From positions 4,274,359 to 4,338,358 of the forward strand of contig NC_089272.1 in the NCBI RefSeq assembly GCF_963678975.1: a DNA stretch of 64,000 bases, given 5' to 3'. This document shows positions 1 through 11,800 of the stretch, piece after piece (positions within the stretch are counted from its first letter, which is position 1; every line of letters begins with the position of its first letter). Source of the DNA: Dysidea avara (taxonomy: Eukaryota; Porifera; Demospongiae; Dictyoceratida; Dysideidae). The notes below the pieces were generated by a model. It ran no database searches and had not been told where the DNA came from. It was given only the letters and a program-made list of their open reading frames with translations. Made by a program: the position numbers and the translations under genes.

Positions 1-1250
1 CTCCCATCTCTTTCTCCCCTACCTCAAAGGTGTTGACTTGTAGTAACACTCTGCTGAATTGTTTATAATTTTTGGTAACACGCCTGAAAATGAAGCAAAG
101 TAGCATTTGCTTATCAGTAATTAATTGTCAGAGTAAGTGTTTAATCGCAATTTCTGTAGTGAATGGATTGATTTCTTGTACTGTTCTTCATTTGTAATGT
201 GGAACAAATGAAACAACAGTATGTCTGACTGGCATCATTCTTTACTTTGATGCAGTATGTGTGGTTCACCAGTGATTGTTACAAAAAACTTTAAGCAAAC
301 ACATAGTAGAAATTTATACTAGAGAAAGGATCATAAAAATATAAGCAAGGAAACAAAGGAGGTCGTTTATACCTCCAGCTATATTAGTGGACATTTAATC
401 ATGTCAAATAAAATTGTCAGACTCAGAAACCCAAGTATAGTGTGTACTATGTCAGAAGGCTATTTCTTGTTAGTCAGAAGACAAGCTATTACTTCATTAC
501 TATGCAAAAGTAATATCATCACATTAAGTTAACGCATTACTTTTTCAGTAATAACCTATTACATATTACTGATGTAAATGCTCTACAATAAAGATGCAGG
601 ATAAACAAGTAGCTACGTATCATCACAATTTCTCACTTGTACGATTCAATTTTCCAGCTGATTTGTGGTGGCCCATGAAAAGTAATGCATTGTATTTTTG
701 CTGCAAAAAGTAATACCGTTATGTAATGCCCCAACACTGACGAGCATTTTAAAGGTTGAAGAACTAGCACAATTTATAACTACATTTTGATTATCGTATA
801 ACAGGTTTCTACATGCTACCTAATTCTATTACTACTCTTCACTTTATCCCCATAGTCTTTCCTTATTAGTACTTTCATTAGCATCTTCTTCAGCTTTGTT
901 AATTACTGGCAGCTAATCACGTGTCACCATATAAATGATCACGTGCGAATAATCGTTTGTTAGTTTTATTATTCGGCTACAAAGCAAACAAATATTAATC
1001 CGAATATTCAGTTAATCGTTTGAGCCTTAATGAGAACACATTTTAGGCACTTCACAATATTAAAATCCATGACATATTTCATCAGTGAAGTGGAGTGTTG
1101 TTCATCGTGAGGTTTATAGCCCCTGTATAACTATTATGTTGGGAACATTTGACACAAATCAGATCCTTGTCTATGTACATACACACACAACAGCTTGTTG
1201 ATTATCTGTAATGCCTTGATCAGTTGCTAGTTCCCTTACAAGGAATTCAT
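1..1250. repeat. Duplicated block, copy 1 (partner at 9,700-11,590)
   Basis: Long stretches match 9,700-11,590 closely, for example the run beginning cctgaaaatgaagcaaa and the run beginning gcacttcacaatattaaaat. Relative to copy 2 this copy has an extra 220 bases (about 811-1,030) and lacks the insertion at 10,361-11,100. The first 30 bases are the tail of a dispersed repeat that also abuts copy 2. The part at about 490-745, rich in taatatta/gttacg words and ending gccccaacactgac, resembles a hAT-type non-autonomous element end. No coding sequence recognised. Confidence 0.8.
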
Positions 1251-1599
1251 TTTTACAAGTAAATTTGTCTACGAGAAAAACCCACCGTGTGGTATTCTTT
1301 GATGTCACCCAACACTAGTGTGCTAGTGAATGCTATCACTATTTCCACATTCTTATCATTTAGAAAGAAACCATAGGCACATCAAAAGAAAGAATAGTGC
1401 CAGGCATGCCATAAAATTAATTTTGCATCTGAACACATGCCCCAAAAATCAATATTACTGAAAAGTGCAGTAGCAATTACGCTTCAATAGTAAGAGAAGT
1501 GTCTGCAATCAATCCACTTACTAAAAAAGTATGGGAGTTTAACATGATAGCTAGTCAACACAGCCACAAGGAAGCCATATTACACTATTACAAATTGAC

Positions 1600-1895
1600 A
1601 CATTGCATTGTCAGCAGGATACAAAAGAGGACAAAGGCAAGTCCATGATGCATGCGTGCACTGTAGCTGCTATGGTTGGCAAAAAGTCACATCCCGGGAC
1701 AAAGTGACATCAAACAATAAAGAAATCAAGTCCGTAGCCTTGGCTGGAGGCATCAGGCAGCCAGTTAGAAGAAAATTCAGCTGAATAGAGACATTAAAAT
1801 TTCATAAAACGTTTTGTAAGGATTTATGGTCACTCTGAAGACATTTTGGCATTGAGTACACCTGCCAAACTGTTGTGAAAGAAAAATGAGACTGG
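1600..1895 (+). repeat. Dispersed repeat family R1, copy a
   Basis: Shares its order of motifs with copies at 8,500-8,930 (+), 9,470-9,725 (-), 18,095-18,450 (-), 28,675-28,850 (+, 3' part) and 52,640-53,035 (+): a gacaaaggcaagtccatga block, then ggcatcaggcagccagtta, then the 3' end gccaaactgttgtgaaagaa. No clear terminal inverted repeats were found; it may be a SINE-like or a very degraded element. Class unknown. Confidence 0.65.
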
Positions 1896-1927
1896 TTTTA
1901 GGGTGATACTGGTGTACTGTATGATAC

Positions 1928-2060
1928 ATATTATTATTATTATTATTATTATTAAGTCACTAGGTCTAAGTCCTTGTAGGTTAGGTAATCCTAAGGCTGC
2001 AGCACATGTTGCTGTTAGACCTTCAGTGCTGGTCACTGTAAAGTGTTAATAATTATAATA
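1928..2060 (+). repeat. (ATT)n microsatellite joined to the 3' part of a SINE-like repeat
   Basis: About nine ATT units are followed by a block (aagtcactaggtctaagtcc onwards) that matches, in reverse complement, the element at 36,258-36,500. The latter has a B-box-like word, so this copy is read as a 5'-truncated SINE. The taataattataata tail fits a SINE 3' end. Confidence 0.6.
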
Positions 2061-3383
2061 TAGTACTTTAATAATTTAGTTGCTACTCCAAATGAAAATT
2101 AACTTAATTTAATATTACATCAAGTTATAGCCAACTAGACAACTATAAGTCCCCGTCATACTACCAACTTAGTTGTTTTCTGTACCTTTAGCTCAGCTCG
2201 TATACCTATAAATGGTTAAACTTCACTCATACCTAGCTGTAGTATTACTCACTAGCTTACTAACTAACTTATAGACAGTTATGTAATAATGTGGGTTAGT
2301 TAATATTATTATTTCATTACATAATATTTCTTATTACTAGTATTAAATTACATTATATGGCTTCCTAAAAAGTAACTCAATAGTGGAACCTCTCTTATCT
2401 GAGCAGTCTGGTACGTACAAATTTCCATATCTCAGAAATTTCCTTATCTAAGAAACTATGCTAATATATAATATTATGGTAAAGTTATCCATCAATCTAC
2501 TGATTGCAAGTCCACAAATAACAGTCGATTGAAAGAATTACAAAGTGAAGACTACAAGGTGTGCATATAGGCCTGTAATAAAATGTGGTCATTCCCCTGG
2601 GTTGTAAAAATGTATTATCACCTAGCAACCAAGAGGTAGTTATTATTAGTAGAATAAACCTAACAGCAACCATTCCTAGCACTTTCGTACTGTATTCTCT
2701 AGAGTATAATATCTGGAGAATAATACATCCATGGGTATATATGTTTCATCTAATCCAAACTTCATTATTGTCAACAAACAGACTACAAGCCACATGACTA
2801 CTTTTGGCTATCCTCACAATGGAGGTGTAGATACCTTGTAGCAAGATACTTTTAAAGGGTATATTCTCAGATATTTCGAAGAGGCTCAAAAATAAACTCC
2901 CAATACCTGTTGCCCTTTTAAAATAAAAGTTAAAACCTTCACGTAACAAAACATTTTGGCATGAACATGTAATCACTTGTATATTAGTAACTGTAATAGT
3001 TAATCACTATCATTAATCCAAGAACTGCCGTTGTTGGAAATTAAGCAGTCTACTGTAATTCTAGCATAGGCATGATTAAACAGATGGCCAGTTACAATTT
3101 GTTTCACTCAAGACTCCACCAGTCTTCTCACCAGGAGGTTACTCCATCGGAAAGTCAGTTAGCAATTATGCGTATTCCATTTATTTGAAATCCACCTGCT
3201 GACTTCGAAATATGAACTCCTCGAAATTAACATTTTGCAAAATTTTCTGCTTCGCAAAGAACCCACTATATAGTAATAAAAGTCCAGAGGTTCCAGTGCA
3301 TCTAAAATTCCACCAGTGTTGGGAATAGTAATGTGTTATGTATGTAATAGTTACTAGTTTTTAGGTTTCTAATAACATGTTTC
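2061..3383. other. No gene seen; possible pogo-like non-autonomous element at about 2,385-3,297
   Basis: Only short chance reading frames are present. The words tggaacctctcttatctg (2,387) and agaggttccagtg (3,285) are imperfect inverted ends of the kind found on Tigger/pogo derivatives, but target duplications are unclear. Confidence 0.35.
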
Positions 3384-3592
3384 TATTGGAAGGGAAATTT
3401 TTCATGGATTGCCACAATCCAAAATTTTGAGATGGGAAATTTTTGCTTCTTAAAATTTTGAGGTGGAAAACTTTTGCTTCTTGTGTTACTAATAGTCAAA
3501 CAATTGATAGAACTGCAAACTACGTAGGGGAAACTTTTCGTGGATAGTGGCCAATCCACAAAAATCATGAAAATTTTCCTCCACTATATGAT
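3384..3592. mobile_element. Small foldback element (MITE-like)
   Basis: The left end tattggaagggaaatttttc and right end gaaaattttcctccactat are inverted, and inner ggattgccacaatcc and ggccaatcc words add to the fold. About 200 bp, no coding capacity. Superfamily not determined. Confidence 0.5.
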
Positions 3593-4300
3593 ATGTAGAT
3601 GTGTAGCTACACACATTTCTTCCTATTGAGCTACAACAGATATTGTCATTGCTCAAACAACAGTAATGTCAAGGCTTTCTATAAATTCTCAAGTGTTTTA
3701 CTGTGTGACGATGCTTAACAAGCAACTAAACGTATGCAAGTTGGCTAGCTATAAAATGAAGTGTAGCTTTACACACACATTGTTAAATGTACTTAATGTA
3801 GATATATTGCAGTCATGGGTCTAAACTACAGAAGCCAAATATCACAACAGGAGAGTCTAAGCTCGAAAAGTTTTCCACTCTACAACATATATTATATCAA
3901 CAAGAGTTAACATTAGTTTACCATTCAGTGTTTTACACTTGTGTGGAAAACACTGCCAAAAATCATGAATAAGATTTTACAAGTGTTGAATCATGCCAAT
4001 CAAGTGGCTGCATACTTTTATAAAAACAGTTCTCACTATTGATTGTGGGTTTAGTTAATACAACAATAAGATTACCTTCAATTGTAACCAAAGAATCTTG
4101 GAGATGTATCATGGAACAACCAGCCAGTGATTTTCACTTACCATAGTTACCTCAATAATAAGACCACATCGCCGTGTCACAAAGATGTACTTCATGACCT
4201 CATTAATAAGACCATCTCATTGTAGTGACCAGTCAAGTAGGTCCCAAACGTAGCTAAGGTGTACTTCAAGACTTCTATAAGACCACCTCATTATAGCAAG

Positions 4301-5837
4301 TAGGGATGCAACAATATGGGTAAATACCATATTGCATATTGCCTTTAAAATATTGCAATATATTGCTGTATTGCAATATTTGGAATAGGGCCTTTGGTGA
4401 TGTTGAAATGCTATACTTGTGTAAATATATCATGGATTAAGCTTCATAAGATACAGCAGATAGCAATAGTGTCATGTGGTGTACACCCACCAGTCAAAAG
4501 CTGCTTATAATGGACAACAGTTATTACAGTACAAGTAGGCAGTACTACTGTTTGTTTACGATATGTGGCTTCTAAAACATCAACAATTACATTCTGGTGG
4601 CTTTGATGCCCGCCCTCCAGGAGGGTGGCAGCTGAATAGGCTAATCAAGCCACAGCCCATTACAACCCTGCTGCAATATTACACAATACATCAATGTGTT
4701 TCATCACACATATTGTATTGTATTGTGATAGAAAATATTGGGTAAGTAGAATTCTAGGAAAACGGGAACAGAACGGAAACGGAAAGTGGGAACGGAAACG
4801 ACCAATGGAAAATGCCTGATGAAGGTTATCATGTCAATATACGGGTTAGATTTTACAGCATGATGCTTCTTTGTAACATTGTTGGATCCTTTCGCACTGT
4901 TCCGCTAAAGCGATCGAAACTCTCTAATAGAGCAGTCACTGTGCATTAAAATACTCTACTAGAACAGTCAAGAATGTTTCGTAAACTATGCGGACCTTTA
5001 AACCTGTGAATGATGGAGCAACTTTAACTGGCAAAGATTAGGTATGTAGACTAGCTAAGTCATCAACACTGACTGTTAACTGTTCCTTTAAAACTATAAA
5101 CATTTTAAAAGATTCAACACTGAAACATGCTTAAAGAAGTTTGTGAAGTATTCTAATTATATAGACTGAAGACAGTGTCTATATAGGCTATGCACTTACA
5201 TGCAGCTTCCCGATAAGAGTTATGTATGATAAGGTGTGCTGTTAGCTTGCTTGTCAGCTCCAAGATGTGCATTGCTGGTCTCATATGACACACACTAGCT
5301 ATATCATCAACACTATTTAAAAAACTGAAAAAACTATACTTGAAACCATTCAACAATTAAGAATGAAGAGATTTACAAAGTATTCTAATTAATTGACAGT
5401 GTTTACATAAAGATGTGAGAAGGTGTATGGCTGCAACCTTGTCAAGATAAAAGTTAGGTATGTGGTAGATACAGTATGTGTCAGGCTGAGGTGACTCCAA
5501 TGAAGAGGCTGAGGGTTGCCAGCTATAGTACAATGATTCACAAGCTTTCAATACTGGTGAGATACATGGTTTGCAAAACATTCTGTGACTGCTCTATTGG
5601 AGTATTTTGATGGATGGTGACTGCTCTATTAGAGAGTTGTGATTGTTTTAGTGGAACAGTACGGAGGGTCCAACAATGTTACAAAGAAGCATCATGCTGT
5701 AAAATCTAACCCGTATATTGGCATGATAACCTTCATCAGGCATTTTCCGTTGGTCGTATCCGTTCCCGCTTTCCGTTTTCCTAGAATTCTACTTACCCGA
5801 AAATATTGCAGTATATCAATATATTGTTGCACCCCTA
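4301..5837. mobile_element. hAT-like non-autonomous element with 8-bp target duplication
   Basis: Termini TAGGGATGCAACAATAT and ATATTGTTGCACCCCTA are inverted repeats. The flanking 8-mer ATAGCAAG is duplicated exactly (4,293-4,300 and 5,838-5,845). An 8-bp duplication with T(A)GGGGTGCA-type ends is characteristic of hAT elements. Without its nested insert the element is about 470 bp and has no transposase. Confidence 0.85.
4740..5798. mobile_element. MULE-like element with ~220-240-bp terminal inverted repeats and 9-bp target duplication
   Basis: Starts GGGTAAGTAGAATTCTAGG and ends with its complement; the inverted similarity runs inward for well over 200 bp (4,740-4,977 against 5,582-5,798). 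The 9-mer GAAAATATT flanks both sides (4,731-4,739 and 5,799-5,807). Long TIRs plus 9-bp duplications are the usual Mutator-like signature. It is inserted in the hAT-like element, so it is younger. The inner ~600 bp shows no transposase. Confidence 0.85.
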
Positions 5838-6503
5838 ATAGCAAGTAGGTCCCAAACATAGCTAAAGTATACTTCATGACCTCGATAATAAGACCACTTT
5901 TTATAGCGACCATGTCAAGTAGGTCCTTAGGTGTACTTCATGACCTTATTAATAAAACCATCTCATAAATGTGACCTAATCCTAATACGTTTTTAATATA
6001 CCTGTCTTTAAACCTGTCTATTCAGGTCATCATAGGGACAAAATTTTCTGAGGCAACAGCTGCACTCTTTGTACACATGTGGGGATTTTTTTATGATGGC
6101 CAGTTTAGACAGATAACCTCTGAAAAAACCTATCCACTCTTTTTGTTTCTTTTCACGCTAAAACTATTTCTCTACAGGTCAGCCATTTAATAATCATGTG
6201 ATACACAGACATCAGTCAAATCACCAGCTTATGACAAACAAAATAACATCAAGAAAATGCTAATAGGATGACAGCTGAGTTATGCATCGTTATGGGAACA
6301 AGAAAAGCGAATTTTATAATTTTAGTGAAGTTCTGGGCTCATCAAACACAGCGAAGGATGGGATCATTCAAACACAATAACAGCAAATAAACAGTGCACA
6401 TACGTTTTTAGATAACTTTAATTGTACTTTGCACTATGGGAACAAGTTTACTGGACAATGCACGTTCAGTTACTGCTTGAATTGGCTGTAGGTTTAAGGG
6501 TTA

Positions 6504-6869
6504 ATGCTACATCTAGCACCACTAATGGTACAAAAGAATCATTCATGGAGGGAGGAAAACAGTGAGGAAGGTGTGGATGAGAAACGAAGTGCATGGGACC
6601 TAGTGATCCGATCGGCAGAAGCCACAAACTACAGCTGTTTAACATGCTTGTTTTTGTTACGGCTTGTCATACATACCTACATTTTAACTTGTTTTGTAAA
6701 ATTATTACAGGCCAAATCTTTACTTCAGCAATCACATGGTTATGGAATCATTTATGAGATGGAACAAAAGTTAAAATTCCACCTCAAAGAAATTAATATA
6801 TTTCAAAGAAAAATACTTGATCTTCATACAGTAGAAATATTATCCACACATGTACGTATGTTATTGTAA
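6504..6869 (+). CDS. Possible exons of an unrecognised gene
   Basis: A 121-codon open frame with no family I recognise. Inside it there is a plausible acceptor (ttattacag at about 6,710) followed by about 45 codons rich in K, E, L and I, ending near a GTACGT donor-like word at about 6,852. The upstream half (EENSEEG, then a DLVIRSAE segment) has fairly protein-like composition. No neighbouring exon could be linked, and it lies in repeat-rich DNA, so it may be chance. Confidence 0.2.
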   Translation: MLHLAPLMVQKNHSWREENSEEGVDEKRSAWDLVIRSAEATNYSCLTCLFLLRLVIHTYILTCFVKLLQAKSLLQQSHGYGIIYEMEQKLKFHLKEINIFQRKILDLHTVEILSTHVRMLL

Positions 6870-8499
6870 AGAGATGATCCTATTACTGTATTTTAGTACA
6901 ACTAACCCAGACCCTTCTGTTGTGTACTACTCAGAATAACATTATTACATTCTTATAGTAGACACCAACACACATACACTCTTACACACAAAGGTACACA
7001 GTTCAGTGAGTACGACTTGCATTTTCTTGATATGAACTAATTCAAGGTCTTTGAATGTGCTTCCAGTATACCTCCACCAGTCATCCTGTTTCATTACATA
7101 AATATGTTAGTATGGTCTAAGGCATAAGTAGCTTACTCTTAATGATCTTTCTACATGTAAATCCTTTAGTTGGTGGATTCTGTGTTCATTAAGCAGGAAA
7201 AAGGTGGAGGGGTCCCATCATTGTTCTTTTCCACAGCTGTAGTTGGTTCTCACATTGACAGATGAATGGCTTTACGATAACCACATGTTGTGTGATCCTC
7301 CACATATGGAGTGACACTGTTCGACCAGCAAAGGATCTATTGCCGATAGTTCTGTCTATTTTTCACCCTGTGGGAATATCACATTACTTTAGTAAGACTA
7401 AACGTTCACCAAGAGTTCGTATCTATTATGTGTAGGCTAGAGACAATGATCAGTGTAGATTTCAAAAACCAAAGTTTTTTTTAAACACGAAGATGGTTTC
7501 TAAGGGCATGGTTTCTAACCAACTTAAATGATGAAGGCATTTTATTACATTTGTGGGATTGGATTGCATCATTTTAAAATTGTCACACAATGTTTAATCC
7601 TTAAACCTGCATAATCCAGAAAACTGGATTTGATTTAAAAAAATTAAAAAAACAAATTGGAACTGTACAACTTCTACCTGATTGCTCTATTAGAGTTATT
7701 GACTGTTCTATTAGAGTATATCGATCTTTTTCTCAGTAAAGCGTTTTAACACGTAGGTGTCAGCATAGATCAGTAATTTTGCTGGTAGTTAGCTATTAAT
7801 GTTATACTTGATGCTTTTAGGCGTCCACTGTGCTAGCAAAATAAGCAAGTACAAACGAACGTTATTTTATTCTTGCACGTGATAAGAATCGGTATCTACA
7901 ACAATATAATGGCCGATTCCGATACTTCATGAAAACAGCAGTATCAGCCCAATACCAATACCGATACTAGAATCGGTGCAGCCCTAATTAACTGGAAAAG
8001 AGTAAGCTACCTAAGTGTGTGTAAACTTTCAAGGAACTCACCTGCTATGATGTGCTGAATCATTTCGTGTCCTTTCGCCTTGGTATCATCATTATGCTCG
8101 TCTGACCTTTAATCAATCATGATACATACATAAATTGCCATCACGTGAGAAGCAACATGACATTGAGAGAAAGTTGATAATATGATGAAATACGGCCTAC
8201 TTATGGCCATATGTACATCGATATGAGAAGAAGGAAGATGGAGGGATATTTCTTTCAGAAAGCTTTGGGTTGGATGGATGTAACAAAGTATGGGACCAGT
8301 GAGTAAGATGGTGTTTGTCGTTTTTTAGATATTGCTGAAATTTGGTCAATAAACCAATTTCCAATTACAAATTACACCTGCAAGCTACAGGGCATGAATG
8401 GCACTGACATTTAACGCTTGATGGTTACTATAACGTGGTCCCTGCATGTAGGGCAGGTACTGTACCAATGCTAGTCCATTACTAAAGCAAGAAGTTACT
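6870..8499. other. No gene seen; hAT-type element end at about 7,870-7,986
   Basis: Simple AT-rich DNA. At 7,940-7,986 the stretch ending aatcggtgcagcccta looks like the right end of a hAT-type element (compare TAGGGCTG ends at 49,429), but its left partner was not found. Two copies of the attagagta word occur at 7,680-7,720. Confidence 0.4.
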
Positions 8500-8930
8500 A
8501 TTCTGCTTTACAGCTATGTTCCACCCGTACAGTGATACAAACAAAGGATGGTGGAGAAGCACCTCTGTAATCATTCAGCCACACTATGAAAAATAAATCA
8601 CTGAAGCCATATCACCAATCAACCTGCACCTATGTACATGGTAGTGGAAAAAGAAATGGAACACGAAGGAGGGCAAAAACAGGTCCACAATCGATGCATT
8701 GTAGCTGTTGGTGAAAAGTAGATCTCAGGCTTAAGCAACGACAAGCCCAACAATCAAGATACACTGTATGCTTGGCTGGAAGCACCAGTCAGGAATTCAG
8801 TTATCTAGCAGAAAACTGACTTTCTTTTGATTTCACTGGAGGGATTGAAGACATTTATGGGCTTGGTTGTGTCTAACCAATACTGCCAAGCTGGAAAAGT
8901 GTGGCTGGTTTTTGGGTGATTTTTTTCTTT
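8500..8930 (+). repeat. Dispersed repeat family R1, copy b
   Basis: Matches the 52,640 copy in order: gctatgttc, aagcacctctg, cactatgaaaaata, gtccacaatcgatgcattgta, then the 3' part ggaagcaccagtcag and aaccaatactgccaagctgg. One of the fuller copies and useful for a consensus. Confidence 0.65.
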
Positions 8931-9469
8931 TGTTGTTGCCAAGAAAGCCCAAAACCTCCATGATCCCTACCATATAGTACGGTCTTAAAATTTTAAGTAG
9001 CTATAGACGAATAACATAGTAACTGACCGTACATAATTACATATCTTCTGCGAAGCAGATGACACTTTGATCCATCCAGTTTAGTCATTAGTTGTACTAG
9101 TAGTACATCATCCAACATCTAGGTTGTGTCCAGCTTCTACTGGTTGGTAGCATGCCACGCTAGATCAACTGCAAGACAAGTATACAATGTACGTAGCAGC
9201 CTATATAAGTTGAAGCAAAAAAATAATTCATGCAGTTTGCAAGGAAACCTTATAGGAGAACATGCACTTTAAACACATGCATACAATTAAGTTGTGCACA
9301 ACCAATACAATGTTGGGATCACTTCTTTAAGCAATATTTCTTGTTGCTGTCAGCCAAAGAAAAGTGTTACAGTTATATATTGACTAGCAATGTTATACCA
9401 TATTACTAGTACAGGTTTGGGTTTCTTTACTCAAAAGTATCACCTCAAAAACAGCCTCACTTATCCTTC

Positions 9470-9725
9470 GTTACAGCTTGGCAGTATTGGTTAAGCATAA
9501 CCAAGCCCAAAAAATGCCTTCAGAGTGACCCTAAATTCTTTCCTACTGACTTTTCTACTACCTGACCAACTAATGAATTCAGCCAAGCATAACTCTAACA
9601 CTACAGGCTTGATTTCTTCACTGTTCGGTGCTCGAGTTGTGCCTATTCGCCAACCGCAACAGCAACAGTGTATGCGTCATGGTTCTACATACCTTTGTCC
9701 ACCTCCCATCTCTTTCTCCTCTACT
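9470..9725 (-). repeat. Dispersed repeat family R1, copy c
   Basis: Reverse-complement match to the other R1 copies, starting at cagcttggcagtattggtta and ending at acctcccatctctttctcc. It abuts the duplicated block, and the very first bases of the window carry the same end, so the duplication probably included R1. The stretch from 8,931 to 9,469 holds nothing recognisable. Confidence 0.65.
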
Positions 9726-11590
9726 TGGCTTGTAGTAATGCTCTGCTGAATCGTTTATAATTTCTGTAATGAGTGGATTGATTGGAGAGGCCCTTCTTGT
9801 GCTGTTCTTTGCTTGTAACAGGTAGAACATGCCTGAAAATGAAGCAAAATAGCATTTGCTTATCAGTAATTAATTGTCAGAGTGAGTGTTTAATCACAAT
9901 TTCTGTAGTGAATGGATTGATTTCTTGTACTGTTCTTCATTTGTAATGTGGAACAAATGAAACAACATTATGTCTGACTGGCATCATTCTTTACTTTGAT
10001 GCAGTATGTGTGATTCACCAGTGATTGTTACAAAAACTTTAAGCAAACACACAGTAGAAATTTATACTAGAGAAAGGATCATAAAAATAAAAGTAAGGAA
10101 ACAAGGGAGGTCGTTTACACCTGTAGCTATATTAGTGGACATTTAATCTTAGTTAAAAAAAAAATTGTCAGACTCAGAAACCCAAATACAGTATACTATG
10201 TCAGAAGGCGATTTCTTGGTAGTCAGAAGACAAGCTATTACTTCATTACTAAGCAAAAGTAATATCATCACATTAAGTTAACGCATAACTTTTTCAGTAA
10301 TAACCTATTACATATTACTAATGTAATTGCTCTACAATAAAGATGCAGGATAAACAAGTTGATGTTGTGCTACTTCTAAAAACCAGGCGCCATGCAGCTA
10401 GCTAACTCATCTGGAATTAACTATAGACAGTATATGCTACTATGAATTAACCAACTATATATTACTATTAATATTTTTACAATAGGGTTAGTTTTGGGTT
10501 GAGCAATAATAGCTAATTCTCGTATTTTGTAATTATGAAATATTCGTAATTCGTTCAATTACGTTGCTATGCACTGCTAAGGAAGCGTTTGGTAAACAAA
10601 CCGCTTTTACCAGCATATTACGCACAGAAGTATCTTTTAAACTGTTTTATAGTGTGACTAACGTGTTTTTTCCCACAAATCCTCTCGACAAAGCCTCAAA
10701 GTTGCTCTTAATTTTCGTTCGCATACGTAAGGGATATGCACCCTTTCAACTCAAAGAGATAGGCTATTCCTGGTAGTGTACGAGGCCTGCACCGTTGTTT
10801 TTCAGTTGCTAAACGCCTGAAAATCTCAAGGGGAAGGTAGTCTGAGGAAAGTCGCCACACCCGTATTTCAGTCCGCCGAAAAGAAACCACCTCAGAGCAA
10901 AGTTCACCTGTGCAGAAGTTTAATATAGACTTCATTTCACTTTTACTTCTTAGGTAAAAGCTGCTTTTACCATTATTTAATGATTTTGCTCACGTGGGTG
11001 CGTACGGACAAACATAGGTAGATAGGTAGATAGATAGGTACACACACACACTTTTACGGAAACAATTTCAGTAAACCAGGCGCGCGCCTGGTTTATAAAG
11101 TAGTTACGTATCATCATAATTTCTCACTTGTACAATTCAACTCTCCAGCTGATTTGTGGTGGCCCATGAAAAGTAATATATTATATTTTTGCTGCAAAAA
11201 GTTATACTGTTATGTAATGTCCTAACACTGACGAGCATTTTAAAGGTTGAAGAATTAGCACAATTTATAACTACATTTTGATTATCGTATAACAGTTTTG
11301 TACATGAGGACACATTTTAGGCACTTCACAATATTAAAATCCACGACATATTTCATCAGTGACTATTCCAGTATTCTAGTCCAGTAGTGATTATCAGTAA
11401 TGCCTTGATCAGTTGCTTGTTCCCTTACAAGGAATTCATTGTCGTGCGTTTGTCACCTCGTGGTGTATGTATGTACATAAACAAGGACCTGATTTGTTTC
11501 AAATGTTCCCAACATAATTATAGTTTTACAGGGGCTATACACCTCACGATGAACAAAACTCCACTCTGACATTTTTTGGTTTTACACATT
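9700..11590. repeat. Duplicated block, copy 2, with insertion and rearrangement
   Basis: Matches window positions 1-1,250. Two structural differences stand out: an insertion at about 10,361-11,100, and a segment of about 100 bp (about 11,465-11,566) that is present as the reverse complement of 1,090-1,185 and placed on the other side of the ccttgatcagttgct block. The inverted segment directly abuts the left arm of the element starting at 11,567. Confidence 0.75.
10380..11094. mobile_element. Inserted element with AAACCAGGCGC inverted ends
   Basis: Absent from copy 1 of the duplicated block. Left end aaaccaggcgc; right end is the complement gcgcctggttt. The right end forms a perfect 22-bp palindrome (11,073-11,094). 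The precise insertion edges are about 10,361 and 11,100, so some bases lie outside the inverted ends. A short ggtagatagatagg microsatellite and a (ca)n run lie near the right end. No transposase seen. Confidence 0.6.
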
Positions 11591-11800
11591 TTTAAGGGTG
11601 GGGTTACTGTACATTTGGGTAACTTGCGACAACATTTCTGCACTAAGTGGTGAATATGATACTTTAATCCTAAAAGGTAGCTGTGATAGCCAAATGGGTT
11701 TGATTAAATGTATTCTATTCACTGCTTGACAGTACCGTATAGTGTAAATATTTTGAGCGGCAATTTTTTTGAGGTTGAGCAATGTTGCTAAAATTTGTTA

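Larger units (their letters stand above)
4130..5975. repeat. Minisatellite of roughly 75-85-bp units, split by a transposon
   Basis: Repeated block: caagtaggtcccaaac-gtagctaaggtgtacttcatgacct-cattaataagaccacctc-attatagcgac. About three units lie left of the hAT-like element (4,130-4,300) and two right of it (5,838-5,975), with divergence between units. The transposon duplicated 8 bases of a unit on insertion. Confidence 0.7.
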
